DNA of 64,000 nt. Origin: Bacteroidales bacterium. Lineage in GTDB: Bacteria; Bacteroidota; Bacteroidia; Bacteroidales; WCHB1-69. The stretch spans positions 1 through 64,000 of the forward strand of contig JAKSMB010000001.1 in assembly GCA_024400875.1 (NCBI GenBank), given 5' to 3'. A program made the translations under genes and the position numbers. The notes under the pieces were generated by a model that ran no database searches, was not told the origin of the DNA, and saw only the letters and a list, made by a program, of their open reading frames with translations. Shown here piece by piece: positions 15,992 to 26,034 of the stretch; position 1 is the stretch's first letter; the number at the start of each line of letters is the position of its first letter.

Positions 15992-16193
15992 GCATTTATT
16001 TCATTTTTCAACAATGAAATATCAATAAACTATTAATATTGTGCAGAAAATGAAAAAAGGGGAATAATTTTGTAAAAAGAGAGCAGAATGAATAAAGCAC
16101 TGATTGTCAGTGTTAAAATTTATTAACCATATTTTGTTAATAATAAATATCAACATTACACACTTGATAACCCATCATTTTTCTATTTTTACA

Positions 16194-16201
16194 ACCGTGA
16201 A
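16194..16201 (+). promoter_or_regulatory. weak promoter candidate for nrdJ
   Basis: TATTTTTA, a near match to TAnnTTTG, with TTG at 16174-16176 about 17 bases upstream. It would give a leader of about 130 bases. The AT-rich gap 15992-16333 otherwise shows no cobalamin riboswitch B12 box and no obvious NrdR box. Confidence 0.35.
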
Positions 16202-16333
16202 ATGAAAGTCTAAACTACGAAGCAACTCGTTTTTACTCAATTAGTTAGAAGAATAGATTCAAAATTATTCGCTGAATGGCGATGGCTTTCGATAAACAAG
16301 TAACCTATTGTAATAACTTTATAGAGTGTGTCT

Positions 16334-19090
16334 ATGGATAACGAGCTTTCCCTTTTCAGTTTTCTTGAAGAAGAAAACACTATAACGGAACCCACTGTGG
16401 GGACGGAGGTAACGAATACATCCTCCTTATTGCAGAAGCGAGAACAAGCTTTCCAGAAGATGGCTGAGAGAATGGAAAGCGTCTCTTTTGGGATGGCCGA
16501 AAGTCAGGACACACCGGAACAAAGACCAATGACCAACACACAGAATAACGTTAAGACATTTTATAGCAAAGAGGAGATCTTCCCGGATGTCGTAGCCTAT
16601 TTTGGCGGGGACGAGCTTGCTGCAGGCGTATGGATCGACAAATACGCATTGAAAGATGGAGATGGTAACATTCTAGAAAGAACCCCTGAAGACATGCACC
16701 ATCGTTTGGCAAGTGAGTTTGCCCGCATCGAGAGAAGATATGTAAAACCTATGAGCGAGGAGTTGATTTTCTCACTCTTCGATCATTTCAAATACATCGT
16801 TCCTCAAGGTAGTCCGATGGCCGGTATTGGCAATCGTGACCAGATTGTCTCCCTGTCGAACTGCTTTGTCATTGGCAACGATGGCAACTCCGACTCCTAC
16901 GGTGGCATCATGAAGATGGATGAGGAGCAGGTGCAGCTGATGAAACGCCGTGGTGGCGTTGGTCACGACCTTTCAGACATCCGTCCTGCCGGCAGTCACG
17001 TTCAAAACTGTGCGCTCACCTCCACAGGCGTCGTTCCTTTTATGGAGCGCTATTCCAACTCCACCCGCGAGGTGGCTCAAGGTGGCCGTCGTGGCGCCCT
17101 GATGCTCTCCATATCTGTGAAACACCCTGATGCTGAGAACTTCATCGACGCCAAAATGACGGAAGGTAAAGTTACCGGCGCCAACGTTTCTGTTAAATTA
17201 GATGATGAATTTATGAAGTGTGCCCAAAGCAACACTCCATACATCCAACAATACCCTATCGCATCTGAAAATCCTACCGTGAAAAAGGAAGTTGATGCAA
17301 ACAAGTTATGGAAGAAGATCATCCACAATGCATGGAAATCAGCGGAACCAGGCGTTCTGTTTTGGGATACCATCCGCCGCGAGTCTGTTCCAGACTGCTA
17401 CGAAGACGAAGGTTTCAGAACGGTTTCTACCAACCCTTGTGGTGAGATTCCTCTCTGTCCGTACGACAGTTGCCGACTCATTGCCATCAACCTGTACAGC
17501 TATGTTGAAAATCCTTTCACCGACAAGGCCTACTTCAATATGCCTCTGTTCAAGGAGCACGTACAATACGCTCAACGTTTGATGGATGACATCATCGACC
17601 TGGAACTTGAAAAGATCGACCAGATCTTGAACAAGATTGACAGCGACCCAGAGGATGAAAACGTGAAACGCGTTGAAAAGGAACTCTGGTTGAAGATACG
17701 CAAGCAATCATTGAAGGGTCGTCGTACCGGCTTAGGCATCACCGCTGAGGGAGATATGTTGGCAGCACTGAACATTCGTTATGGCTCCGACGAAGGCAAT
17801 GCTTTCTCTACCGAAGTTCACAAACAATTGGCATTGGCAGCCTATCGTTCTTCCGTCAATATGGCTAAAGAACGTGGTGCTTTCCCTATCTACAGTTGCA
17901 TTAAAGAGGGTAACAACCCATTCATCAACCGCATTCGTCAAGCAGATCCAAAACTATACGATGATATGGTTCGCTATGGACGACGCAACATCGCCTTGCT
18001 CACCATCGCGCCTACAGGTAGTGTAAGTCTTTGCACTCAAACCACTTCCGGTTTGGAACCTGCTTTCAATGTGGTATATAAACGTCGCCGTAAAGTAAAT
18101 CCGAATGACATGGCCACCAAGAAAACCATCGTGAAGGATGTAGTAGGCGACAGCTTCGAAGAATATTTAGTATTCCATCAGAAATTTGTCAAATGGGCAG
18201 AAATCAATGGATATACATACGAACAGATGTCTGCAATGAACGAAAAGGAAATTCAACAATTGGTTGAAAAGTCTCCTTACTACAAATCCACAGCCGCCGA
18301 TACCGACTATGTGAAGAAAGTAGAATTGCAAGGTTCTGTTCAAAAGTGGGTAGATCATTCCATTTCCGTTACTGTAAACCTGCCAGAAGACGTCACCGAG
18401 CAGATTGTAGCCGATGTTTACCTCAAAGCGTGGGAAGTTGGTTGTAAAGGCATGACCGTTTACAGAGAAGGTTCTCGTAACGGCGTATTAGAGTCTTTGA
18501 AACCTAAGAAAGAGGCTCCAGCAGCTGCCCCAACTCCTAAGAACTTCAAACGTCCGAAAGAATTACAAGCCGACGTCATCCATTTCAAGAACAACAACGA
18601 GGACTGGGTGGCATACATTGGTGTATACAATGGCATTCCATACGAAATTTTCACAGGTAAGACAGGTGAAGACAGTCTGCAGCTTCCAAAATGGGTAGAT
18701 CGCGGCGTCATCATCAAGAACCGTCACGAGGACGGCACCAAATCATACGACTTCAGATACAAGGATAAAGCAGGTTACGACGTGCTCTTGAGCGGTCTGG
18801 ACCGTTGTTTTACCCAAGAGTTCTGGAACTATGCCAAGATGACTTCCGCATTGTTGCGAAACGGCATTCCTGTCGACAACATCGTTAACATCATATCTGG
18901 TTTGAACTTCCGTCAAGAAAGCATCAACTCTTGGCGTAATGGTGTATGTCGTGCCTTGAAGAAATTCATCAAGGACGGCACCAAGAAGAAAGGCGAAGAA
19001 TGTCCTCATTGTCATCAGATTGACACAATGGAATTTAAAGAAGGCTGTCTGGTATGTACCAGCTGCGGTTATTCTAAATGCGGTAACTAA
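16334..19090 (+). CDS. nrdJ: B12-dependent (class II) ribonucleoside-diphosphate reductase
   Basis: Reduces ribonucleotides to deoxyribonucleotides using adenosylcobalamin, independent of oxygen. About 918 residues. Visible features are an N-terminal regulatory part, the first redox cysteine in SLSNCFVIGND, the radical site segment NPCGEIPLCPYDSCR, the loop TIAPTGSVSLCTQTTSGLEP region, and a C-terminal zinc ribbon (CPHC ... CTSCGYSKCG) that also supplies reducing thiols. A GTG two codons upstream is open, but the ATG at 16334 is preferred. It is followed at 10 bases by a CCG-domain Fe-S protein, probably in one transcript. No nrdA/B or nrdD is in the window. Confidence 0.95.
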   Translation: MDNELSLFSFLEEENTITEPTVGTEVTNTSSLLQKREQAFQKMAERMESVSFGMAESQDTPEQRPMTNTQNNVKTFYSKEEIFPDVVAYFGGDELAAGVWIDKYALKDGDGNILERTPEDMHHRLASEFARIERRYVKPMSEELIFSLFDHFKYIVPQGSPMAGIGNRDQIVSLSNCFVIGNDGNSDSYGGIMKMDEEQVQLMKRRGGVGHDLSDIRPAGSHVQNCALTSTGVVPFMERYSNSTREVAQGGRRGALMLSISVKHPDAENFIDAKMTEGKVTGANVSVKLDDEFMKCAQSNTPYIQQYPIASENPTVKKEVDANKLWKKIIHNAWKSAEPGVLFWDTIRRESVPDCYEDEGFRTVSTNPCGEIPLCPYDSCRLIAINLYSYVENPFTDKAYFNMPLFKEHVQYAQRLMDDIIDLELEKIDQILNKIDSDPEDENVKRVEKELWLKIRKQSLKGRRTGLGITAEGDMLAALNIRYGSDEGNAFSTEVHKQLALAAYRSSVNMAKERGAFPIYSCIKEGNNPFINRIRQADPKLYDDMVRYGRRNIALLTIAPTGSVSLCTQTTSGLEPAFNVVYKRRRKVNPNDMATKKTIVKDVVGDSFEEYLVFHQKFVKWAEINGYTYEQMSAMNEKEIQQLVEKSPYYKSTAADTDYVKKVELQGSVQKWVDHSISVTVNLPEDVTEQIVADVYLKAWEVGCKGMTVYREGSRNGVLESLKPKKEAPAAAPTPKNFKRPKELQADVIHFKNNNEDWVAYIGVYNGIPYEIFTGKTGEDSLQLPKWVDRGVIIKNRHEDGTKSYDFRYKDKAGYDVLLSGLDRCFTQEFWNYAKMTSALLRNGIPVDNIVNIISGLNFRQESINSWRNGVCRALKKFIKDGTKKKGEECPHCHQIDTMEFKEGCLVCTSCGYSKCGN

Positions 19091-19100
19091 TTGAAGAACT

Positions 19101-19835
19101 ATGTCAAGCGAAGATAGCAACATCATCAATGTTTTTATCCCGTGTCAGATGGACATGTTTCAGACCAACACGGCTTTCAGTGTTATGGAAGTCTTGTCGA
19201 AACTGAACATCCATTGTCAGTATATGGACGAGCAGACCTGTTGCGGTCGCCGCCTATTTATGGAAGGCGATATGGACTCTGCAAAGACCTTGGCAACGCA
19301 GGTCGTTGACCAACTCGGCACCGTGCAGATGATCGTGATTCCTGACAGCTCCTGTGCCGGATTCATGCGTTCCTACTATCGTTCTATGTTGGTAAACACC
19401 TTCCAGTCCACAGAGCTGACAAAGTTCAAGAATCACATCTTTGAATTGTGCGACTACATCGTAAACATTCGCAAAGTGGAATGCCTGGGCAACACCTTCT
19501 GTCACAGAGTATATTACTTCAAATCCTGTTCCGCACGAAACCTTTATCCTCAAAATGATGCTGCAGAAATCCTTTTGAGAAACACGGCGGGATTGGACTT
19601 GGAAACCGACAACGATTACCACGGCTGTTGTGGTGCTCACGGCCGTTTCCCTAACAGCAACCCACAGGCTGCTGAGAAGATGGCCCTAGACATCCTGAAC
19701 AAGGCCTACAACTCCGGCTCCAGAATAATCACTTCTACAGATATCCATTGTCTGCAAATGCTTGACGCATACGCCTCCAAGCACGGCATTGACATCGACG
19801 TGATGCACATCGCCGATATTCTCAACGGAGAATAA
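19101..19835 (+). CDS. CCG-domain (LutA/YkgE-like) Fe-S protein
   Basis: 244 residues with two cysteine-rich CCG repeats: CCGR with C47-C48, and CCGAHGRF about 130 residues later, plus further Cys (IPCQMD, SCAGFM, SCSARN). This is the architecture of LutA/YkgE and the CCG subunits of heterodisulfide reductases, which bind Fe-S clusters and act in electron transfer. No lutB, lutC or lactate permease is near, and it lies 10 bases after nrdJ, so a lactate oxidation role is not supported by context. A role in electron supply to the reductase is a guess. Confidence 0.75.
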   Translation: MSSEDSNIINVFIPCQMDMFQTNTAFSVMEVLSKLNIHCQYMDEQTCCGRRLFMEGDMDSAKTLATQVVDQLGTVQMIVIPDSSCAGFMRSYYRSMLVNTFQSTELTKFKNHIFELCDYIVNIRKVECLGNTFCHRVYYFKSCSARNLYPQNDAAEILLRNTAGLDLETDNDYHGCCGAHGRFPNSNPQAAEKMALDILNKAYNSGSRIITSTDIHCLQMLDAYASKHGIDIDVMHIADILNGE

Positions 19836-19883
19836 TAAACTTACGAAACAATCATTAAGCTATGTAAATTTATATAAACAGAA

Positions 19884-19905
19884 AAGGTCGGGAATTTCCC
19901 GACCT
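19884..19905. terminator. bidirectional terminator between convergent genes
   Basis: Perfect palindrome AAGGTCGGGAA/TTCCCGACCTT with A-rich and T-containing flanks, between the plus-strand CCG gene and the minus-strand zinc-ribbon gene. Confidence 0.75.
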
Positions 19906-19931
19906 TCTTCATATATATAATAATGTAAAGA

Positions 19932-20921
19932 TTATTCGTTGGTTTCGAGTTGGCTATTCACCAGCTTGTCGTCAATGAAGATACGACCACAGGCTTCGCA
20001 TACGATGATTTTTTTGTGCAAAGCGATGTCGAGTTGACGTTGAGGAGGAATCTTGCTAAAGCAACCACCACAAGCATCACGTTGAATCTTAACGATAGCG
20101 AGACCGTTGCGTGCGTTTTTGCGGATACGTTCAAAAGCAGTGAGCAAACGTTGGTCAACCTTAGCCTTAAGGATTTCAGCGTCAGCGAGCAATTGAGCTT
20201 CTTCCTTTTCAGTATCAGCAACAATCACTTCCAATTCAGCCTTCTTCTGACCTAAGATTTCTTCCAATTCAGACAATTTGATTTGGGTATCGGAGATAAG
20301 GCGTTCCTTTTCTTGAATCTCATCTTCAAATTTGGATCTATGTTTGTCGATAACCTGGATTTGAAGCTTTTGATATTCGATTTCCTTGCTCAAGGATTCA
20401 TATTCGCGGTTGTTGCGAACATTGTTTTGTTGTTCAGTATAACGTGCGATGGAAGCAAGAGCTTCTTCCTTTTCACTATTCTTAGTCACGATCAAATTGC
20501 GCAAGTTGCTGATTTCATCAGTAAACTTGTTGATACGTGTGCGTTTACCTTCACATTCATCCTCTTTGTCGCGAACTTCCTCTGGCAACTCACCACGAAT
20601 CATTCGGATATCATCAATCTTTGTGCAGATCTGTTGAAGATTGTACAAGGAGAGCAACTTCTGTTCGATAGTGATTTCCTCTGCGTGACTGGAGCTCTCT
20701 TCTTGTTTCTTAACCTCGATGACGCCATCAGCGGTTTTTTCAACAATTACACCTTCTTCTTCAATAGTTTCTACGACAGGAGATTTTACTGGCTCGGTTA
20801 CAACTGCCTCTTCTTCTGCCTTCTTGGCAGCAGACTTTGTGCTCTTTTTAGCTTTAGATTCGGTTGCAACTTCTTCTACTGGAGTAATGATTTCCTCATC
20901 GGTGACTTTTTTCTTTGGCAT
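19932..20921 (-). CDS. coiled-coil zinc-ribbon protein (DUF164/CT398 type)
   Basis: 329 residues. Residues 1-90 are a low-complexity tail rich in K, E, A and V. A long antiparallel coiled coil spans about 95-275. A C-terminal zinc ribbon has CGGC (in DACGGCFSKIPP) and CEAC (in VCEACGRIF). The CT398-like family is thought to be a nucleic-acid-linked scaffold, but its function is not established. It lies 34 bases downstream of Nif3, an arrangement known from many Bacteroidota, which suggests a shared role. The acidic/basic N-terminal extension is longer than the core family. Confidence 0.85.
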   Translation of the reverse strand: MPKKKVTDEEIITPVEEVATESKAKKSTKSAAKKAEEEAVVTEPVKSPVVETIEEEGVIVEKTADGVIEVKKQEESSSHAEEITIEQKLLSLYNLQQICTKIDDIRMIRGELPEEVRDKEDECEGKRTRINKFTDEISNLRNLIVTKNSEKEEALASIARYTEQQNNVRNNREYESLSKEIEYQKLQIQVIDKHRSKFEDEIQEKERLISDTQIKLSELEEILGQKKAELEVIVADTEKEEAQLLADAEILKAKVDQRLLTAFERIRKNARNGLAIVKIQRDACGGCFSKIPPQRQLDIALHKKIIVCEACGRIFIDDKLVNSQLETNE

Positions 20922-20955
20922 AATACTATGTGTTATTTTCTTTTAACTATCTGTT

Positions 20956-21750
20956 TTACAAATACATAACCTCTAAAATATCCATTTTAGAAATTGAGGC
21001 GGCAAAGGTACTAAATTTTTCTTTAATTACCTTATAAATAATTTCTTTAATAAAGAATTCTCCTTCATAATGTCCGATATCGGCGATCAGCATTTTTTCA
21101 TCAGCTCTGAAAAAATCGTGATACTTGATATCACCGCTCACGTAGGCATCTGCGCCGGCAGCGAGTGCATCTTCAATAAAGGACGAACCGCCCCCACCGC
21201 AAACAGCTACCGTACGAATAGGCTTGTCGTTGTTGCCACGATAGCGTACAACCTGCAGATCCATCTTCTCCTTTACATATTTCAGAAACTGTGGCATAGA
21301 CATTTCCGTCGGCAAAGAGCCGATGCGGCCGAGTCCGTTCTTATCAGCCAAATCACCGTGGTGCGTAGGTACCAGCACACGTGTTTCGCAAAGTCCTAAC
21401 TTTTCTGCGAAGAGATCATTGCCACCGCCTGCGGCACTATCGAGATTGGTATGCATAGAGTAGAGCACCATTCTGTGTTCCAAAGCTTTACAGATCACTC
21501 GTCCCACCCTATCCTTAGGCTCTATTTTACAAATCCCGCGTTTAAGCATCAGCGGATGGTGTGAAATCACCAGGTTAGCATTCATCGATAACGCCTCTTC
21601 TATCACCTTCTCTGTCATCTCAAAACAGACTAATACACCAGTGATATCCTGTTCGACATCGCCACATTGAACACCACAATTATCAAAATCCTCCTGCAAT
21701 CGCAAGGGAAAACGTTCTTCCAAATACTGGGTAACCTCTTTTATCTTCAT
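20956..21750 (-). CDS. Nif3-like dinuclear metal centre protein
   Basis: 264 residues. Metal-ligand motifs are SHHPLM near residue 64, HTNLD near residue 101, and the C-terminal DIGHYEGEFF pair near residue 224. Nif3 proteins form hexameric toroids with a two-metal site, and the in vivo substrate is not settled. Many Bacteroidota homologues are about 365 residues with an inserted PII-like domain; that insert is absent here. It is first in a two-gene operon with the zinc-ribbon protein and has its own promoter at 21769-21776. Confidence 0.9.
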   Translation of the reverse strand: MKIKEVTQYLEERFPLRLQEDFDNCGVQCGDVEQDITGVLVCFEMTEKVIEEALSMNANLVISHHPLMLKRGICKIEPKDRVGRVICKALEHRMVLYSMHTNLDSAAGGGNDLFAEKLGLCETRVLVPTHHGDLADKNGLGRIGSLPTEMSMPQFLKYVKEKMDLQVVRYRGNNDKPIRTVAVCGGGGSSFIEDALAAGADAYVSGDIKYHDFFRADEKMLIADIGHYEGEFFIKEIIYKVIKEKFSTFAASISKMDILEVMYL

Positions 21751-21768
21751 ATTTTTAGTTTACAGGTG

Positions 21769-21776
21769 CAAAACTA
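21769..21776 (-). promoter_or_regulatory. Nif3 operon promoter -7 element
   Basis: TAGTTTTG on the minus strand, 19 bases before the Nif3 ATG. Confidence 0.6.
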
Positions 21777-21823
21777 CTAAAAAAGGATGAAAATGAAAGT
21801 CTTGTTGCATTTCAAATTTTACT

Positions 21824-21831
21824 TACTTTTG
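21824..21831 (+). promoter_or_regulatory. histidine kinase promoter -7 element
   Basis: TACTTTTG, 27 bases before the kinase ATG, with TTGTTG around 21802-21807 as a possible -33 element. Confidence 0.6.
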
Positions 21832-21857
21832 CATATTCATTTTTCACAAACACACCT

Positions 21858-23795
21858 ATGAAGAAAATATTCGGACTTTTGACCTTGTTACTTTCCTGCG
21901 TATACCTAGCATCCGCTCAAATCAACGTAGACTCTTTGTTTCAACATTTTGAATCGGAAAGTGGGAAACAGAAACACAAAACAGCATTAACTTTAGCGCA
22001 GCATTTTGTAAAAGAAAACTACAGCGACTATCCCTCTTCCATTCATAGTACTGACAACAAGAAACTGATAGAAACGGTTGTTTACTTAGGAATGTCGAAC
22101 TACTTCTACGAAAATGGGAATTTTCAACAAGGCATACGATGTGGCAACACCGCATTAAGCACCATCCCGGTCAACATCGACAGTTCCGATTATCTCACTG
22201 AAAGTTGCTACGAGGTGTTGAGTGCCATCTATTTCCGATTAGGAGATTACAACAAATCACTGAACCAAGCTGAGATGCAGTATAACCTGGCGGAAAAGTT
22301 GAAAAATGCCTCTATGAAAAGCAGCGCCTTAAACATTTACTCGGCCATATACCTTGTAACCAATCGATTTGAAGAAGCCGAAAAATACGCTCAGAAAGCC
22401 ATAGATATTGAACGCAAAACAAAGAATGACAAGGCCTTAGCCATTCGATTAGGTATGATGAGCGACATTAAGCTCAAAGAACGCAAACCCGATGAGGCTT
22501 TGATTTACATTGAAGAAGCCCTTGAACTCGACAAGAAAGCCAAACGAGAAGAAAAAGTGGGCATTAGACTATCTCAGAAAGCGGACATTTTGATGGCAAA
22601 AAGCGATTGGAAGCAAAGCCAAGAAATCCTGCTTCAGGCCAAAGAGATCTTCAAAAAGACAAACAACATCGTCTCCTACACCATCACGCTTAAACAATTG
22701 GGCCAGGTAGCGATGAATCTCAACCAATCACAAGATGCCGAAAAATATCTTCTTGAGGCCGTAGACATTTGCAACAACATCGGATTCAAGCAGATATTAC
22801 CTATCCTCTACAACAATCTCTATCATCTTTATCTTGACAAAGACACCCAAAAAGCGCTACATTATCTAGAGAAATGTGACGCCTTGAAAGACACTATCAA
22901 CTCGGAAGAACACATGCGCCAACTTAGCGAGTTTGAAATCAAATTTGACACGCAGGAAAAAGAAAACCAACTCACCATCCAGCAGATGAAGAACGCGCGC
23001 AAGATGAATATGATCATCGTTATGATTTTAATTGTCGTACTGCTGGCCATATTGTTGGTATCCAACATCAAGCTTAGTCGCACACGCAAAAGACGCAATA
23101 TCGAATTGGAGGCCATCAACGAAACCAAGAACAAGTTCTTCTCCATCATCTCTCACGACCTTCGAAATCCTGTTGCTGCTCAAAAACGGATGTTAGACTT
23201 TCTTCACACCAACCACGACAACATCAATGAGAAAGACCTAAAGGAAAGCATCTATCAGCTCAAACTCTCCAACGACTCCTTATCAAGATTAGTGAAAGAC
23301 CTGTTGCAATGGGGTTCCATTCAGAGTGGGCGTTTAACTTACAACCCTGAACAGCTGAATCTGAAATTAGTAGTAGAGAACACCATCAACAATTTGCAAA
23401 CGCAAGCCAACAACAAAAACATACGCATTGAACATAACATTGTTCCTGGCACTTACATCAATGAAGACTTGCACTTCACGGAATTCATTCTGCGAAACAT
23501 CCTTTCCAACGCTATAAAATTCTCACATCCGGATAGTTGTATAAACATCAATTTCTCCACACAAATTGGCAAAGGCACCTTGTCTGTCATCGACCACGGT
23601 GTTGGAATGAACGCTGAACAGCTAGAAAAACTCTTCAAGTACAAAGTTCACTCCACCCAAGGAACCGAGGGAGAAATGGGCACTGGCTTAGGATTAATGG
23701 TTTGTAAAGAAATGGCCAACTTGGGCAACAACGCACTGACTGTCAAGAGTGAAGAAGGAAAAGGAACCACCTTCTCCCTTTCGGTAAAGCTCTAA
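21858..23795 (+). CDS. TPR-containing membrane sensor histidine kinase
   Basis: 645 residues. The signal peptide (to about residue 20, ASAQ) is followed by an extracytoplasmic region of tetratricopeptide-like helices (about 30-345), a coiled segment, one membrane helix at about 384-403, then the kinase. The phosphoacceptor is H433 in SIISHDLRNP. The ATP lid has the N box LRNILSNAIKFSH near 545-557, DHGVGM at 579-584 and GTGLGL near 608-613. A periplasmic TPR sensor with a cytoplasmic HisKA/HATPase is common in Bacteroidota. The signal is unknown. The gene lies 89 bases before a NarL-type response regulator, its likely partner, and upstream of the xylose genes. Confidence 0.92.
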   Translation: MKKIFGLLTLLLSCVYLASAQINVDSLFQHFESESGKQKHKTALTLAQHFVKENYSDYPSSIHSTDNKKLIETVVYLGMSNYFYENGNFQQGIRCGNTALSTIPVNIDSSDYLTESCYEVLSAIYFRLGDYNKSLNQAEMQYNLAEKLKNASMKSSALNIYSAIYLVTNRFEEAEKYAQKAIDIERKTKNDKALAIRLGMMSDIKLKERKPDEALIYIEEALELDKKAKREEKVGIRLSQKADILMAKSDWKQSQEILLQAKEIFKKTNNIVSYTITLKQLGQVAMNLNQSQDAEKYLLEAVDICNNIGFKQILPILYNNLYHLYLDKDTQKALHYLEKCDALKDTINSEEHMRQLSEFEIKFDTQEKENQLTIQQMKNARKMNMIIVMILIVVLLAILLVSNIKLSRTRKRRNIELEAINETKNKFFSIISHDLRNPVAAQKRMLDFLHTNHDNINEKDLKESIYQLKLSNDSLSRLVKDLLQWGSIQSGRLTYNPEQLNLKLVVENTINNLQTQANNKNIRIEHNIVPGTYINEDLHFTEFILRNILSNAIKFSHPDSCININFSTQIGKGTLSVIDHGVGMNAEQLEKLFKYKVHSTQGTEGEMGTGLGLMVCKEMANLGNNALTVKSEEGKGTTFSLSVKL

Positions 23796-23808
23796 TTCCT
23801 ACTCTTTT

Positions 23809-23827
23809 TTCGCAAACACGTTGCGAA
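23809..23827. promoter_or_regulatory. inverted repeat upstream of the response regulator
   Basis: TTCGCAA, 5-base spacer, TTGCGAA. It overlaps the expected -33 region of a variant -7 element GAACTTTG at 23845-23852. It may be an operator. It has no T run immediately after it, so a terminator is less likely. Confidence 0.35.
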
Positions 23828-23884
23828 CATAATAAGATATTTACGAACTTTGCACACTATATTAATCATAACATACACCCTATT

Positions 23885-24520
23885 ATGCCAAACATACTAT
23901 TAGTTGAAGACCACGTACTGATGCGTATGGGATTACGAATGGCCTTAAATGCAGAAGACACTGGTTGTAAAGTAGTTGCAGAGGTCGGAACTGTAAAGGA
24001 GGCCAAACAATATTACAACCGCAAGCCGGATATTGACCTCATCATTCTAGACATATTGCTACCCGACGGCACAGGTATAGATGTTTTAGAACATATCCGA
24101 AGTTTAGACAGCGAAGTAAAAGTTCTTGTCATTTCTTCCGACACAGAAGAACGGCACATTCACCAACTTATCAACTTAGGCATCAATGGGTTCATCGACA
24201 AAAGCTCAGAAATCCCTGTTCTCTTAGATGCCATTCACAACATCATGAATGGCTTTGAGTATTACGGGCAGGATATTGCCGTCATTATCAAGAAGATATT
24301 GACCATCAACAAATCCGACGATAAGATCTTTACTCCACGGGAATGGGACATCGTAACGTTATGCACCAAAGGCTATAGCGTAAAAGCCATTGCGGAAGAG
24401 TTAAATATCAGCACAAGAACCGTAGAAACACACAAAAACAACATTTTCAAGAAATTAGGATTTAACAGTACGGGTGAACTGGCACGATATGCGCTCTCCC
24501 ACGGATTTGTTAGTCTATAA
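23885..24520 (+). CDS. NarL/LuxR-type response regulator
   Basis: 211 residues. The receiver domain (1-120) has the acidic pair in LVEDH, phosphoacceptor D56 in LIILDILLPDG, and K106 in FIDKSSE. The output domain (about 145-208) is a LuxR/GerE helix-turn-helix (FTPREWDIV, GYSVKAIAEELNISTRTVETHKNNIFKKLG). Probable partner of the kinase at 21858. Its stop codon is only 9 bases before xylB, so it is likely cotranscribed with the xylose genes and may regulate them. Confidence 0.93.
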   Translation: MPNILLVEDHVLMRMGLRMALNAEDTGCKVVAEVGTVKEAKQYYNRKPDIDLIILDILLPDGTGIDVLEHIRSLDSEVKVLVISSDTEERHIHQLINLGINGFIDKSSEIPVLLDAIHNIMNGFEYYGQDIAVIIKKILTINKSDDKIFTPREWDIVTLCTKGYSVKAIAEELNISTRTVETHKNNIFKKLGFNSTGELARYALSHGFVSL

Positions 24521-24529
24521 AACTCCCGA

Positions 24530-26011
24530 ATGAATATGTACAGTTTAGGTATCGACATTGGTTCTTCCTCCATCAAAATCTCAATGTTGGACATCCAGAC
24601 GGGTAAATGCGCCACGGAGGTAACCTTGCCAGAACGTGAAATGCCCATCAACGCCCCGCACAAAGGGTGGGCAGAACAAGACCCTGACCTTTGGTGGGAA
24701 TATGTCTGCCAAGGTATCCAAAACATAGGCAACAATTATGATTTACAACAAGTTGCGTGCATAGGTATCACCTATCAGATGCACGGATTAGTTTGCTTAG
24801 ATGCTTCTGGCGCGCCCTTGCGGCCATCCATCATCTGGTGTGACTCGCGCGCTGTTGAAGTAGGACGAGCAGCCACCGAAGCGCTGGGGACCGACTGGTG
24901 TCAACAACACCTGTTGAACCACATTGGCAATTTCACAGCCGCTAAATTAGCCTGGGTGCAAAAGAACGAACCAGACATATTCGCCCGCATACATCGGATA
25001 ATGTTACCTGGCGATTACATCGCCTACAAACTCAGCGGCGCAATGACCACTACACAAAGCGGGCTTTCGGAAGGCATCTTTTGGGACTACCAACGTAAGG
25101 GACTTTGCAAAGAGGTATTTGAAACACTGAATATCAACACCGAACATTGTTGCGAAGCAGGGCAATCTGTTGAGACATTGGCTACAACCTCCCTCGAAAC
25201 AGAAAACCTATTGGGCATACCTGCAGGCGTACCCATCAGTTATCGAGTAGGTGACCAGCCTAACAACGCATTCTCACTCAACGTGATGGAGCCGGGCGAG
25301 GTGGCTGCCACCGGTGGCACCAGTGGCGTTGTTTACGGCGTAACCGACCAACCCGTCACCGACAAGGCCTCACGAGTAAACCCCTTCCTGCACGTAAATC
25401 ACACCACTAACGATCCCCGTTATGGCGTACTGCTATGTCTCAACGGCTGTGGCAGTGCCAACGCGTGGGTGCGCAGGAACTTCGCGTCTGAGCTCTCCTA
25501 CGAAGAGATCAACAGCCTTGCTGAAACCGCCCCTGCCGGCTGTGACGGTCTGACCATCATCCCTTTCGGCAACGGTGCAGAACGCGTATTAGAAAATCAA
25601 AACATCAAAGCACAGATCCACCATCTAGATTTCAACAGACACAACAGAGCCCATTTACTGCGTGCCACACAAGAAGGTATAGCCTTCGCTTTCTGCTACG
25701 GTATCGACATTATGAAATCAATGGGACTAAAAATCAACGTTATACGTGCTGGACAGGCAAACCTTTTCCTCAGTCCGCTATTCTGCAAAACCCTCGCCAC
25801 GGTAAGTGGAGCAAAGATTGAATTATACAACACCGATGGCGCATTGGGTGCTGCTCGTGGCGCTGCTATGGGAGCAGGATTCTATACAAGTCGTGAGGAA
25901 GCCTTTGACTCACTACAGTTACAAGACAGCTACGAATTGGACAACACCATGGTTGAACCTCTCAAAGAAGCATATCAACGATTCCTATCCAAATTAAACA
26001 TAAAAAACTGA
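24530..26011 (+). CDS. xylB: xylulokinase
   Basis: Phosphorylates D-xylulose to xylulose 5-phosphate, the second step of xylose use. 493 residues, FGGY family: N-terminal phosphate loop [20 protein letters not shown] near residue 85, SIIWCDSRA near residue 103, the family signature near [13 protein letters not shown], and the C-terminal [12 protein letters not shown]. The assignment to xylulose rather than another pentulose rests on the adjoining xylA and transporter genes. A start two codons downstream is also open. Confidence 0.94.
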   Translation: MNMYSLGIDIGSSSIKISMLDIQTGKCATEVTLPEREMPINAPHKGWAEQDPDLWWEYVCQGIQNIGNNYDLQQVACIGITYQMHGLVCLDASGAPLRPSIIWCDSRAVEVGRAATEALGTDWCQQHLLNHIGNFTAAKLAWVQKNEPDIFARIHRIMLPGDYIAYKLSGAMTTTQSGLSEGIFWDYQRKGLCKEVFETLNINTEHCCEAGQSVETLATTSLETENLLGIPAGVPISYRVGDQPNNAFSLNVMEPGEVAATGGTSGVVYGVTDQPVTDKASRVNPFLHVNHTTNDPRYGVLLCLNGCGSANAWVRRNFASELSYEEINSLAETAPAGCDGLTIIPFGNGAERVLENQNIKAQIHHLDFNRHNRAHLLRATQEGIAFAFCYGIDIMKSMGLKINVIRAGQANLFLSPLFCKTLATVSGAKIELYNTDGALGAARGAAMGAGFYTSREEAFDSLQLQDSYELDNTMVEPLKEAYQRFLSKLNIKN

Positions 26012-26034
26012 TTATCAATAGAAAAAATTATATT

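Noticed and set aside
15992..16333. Cobalamin riboswitch before nrdJ
   Set aside because: No B12-box-like element or the expected multi-stem fold could be seen in the AT-rich leader.
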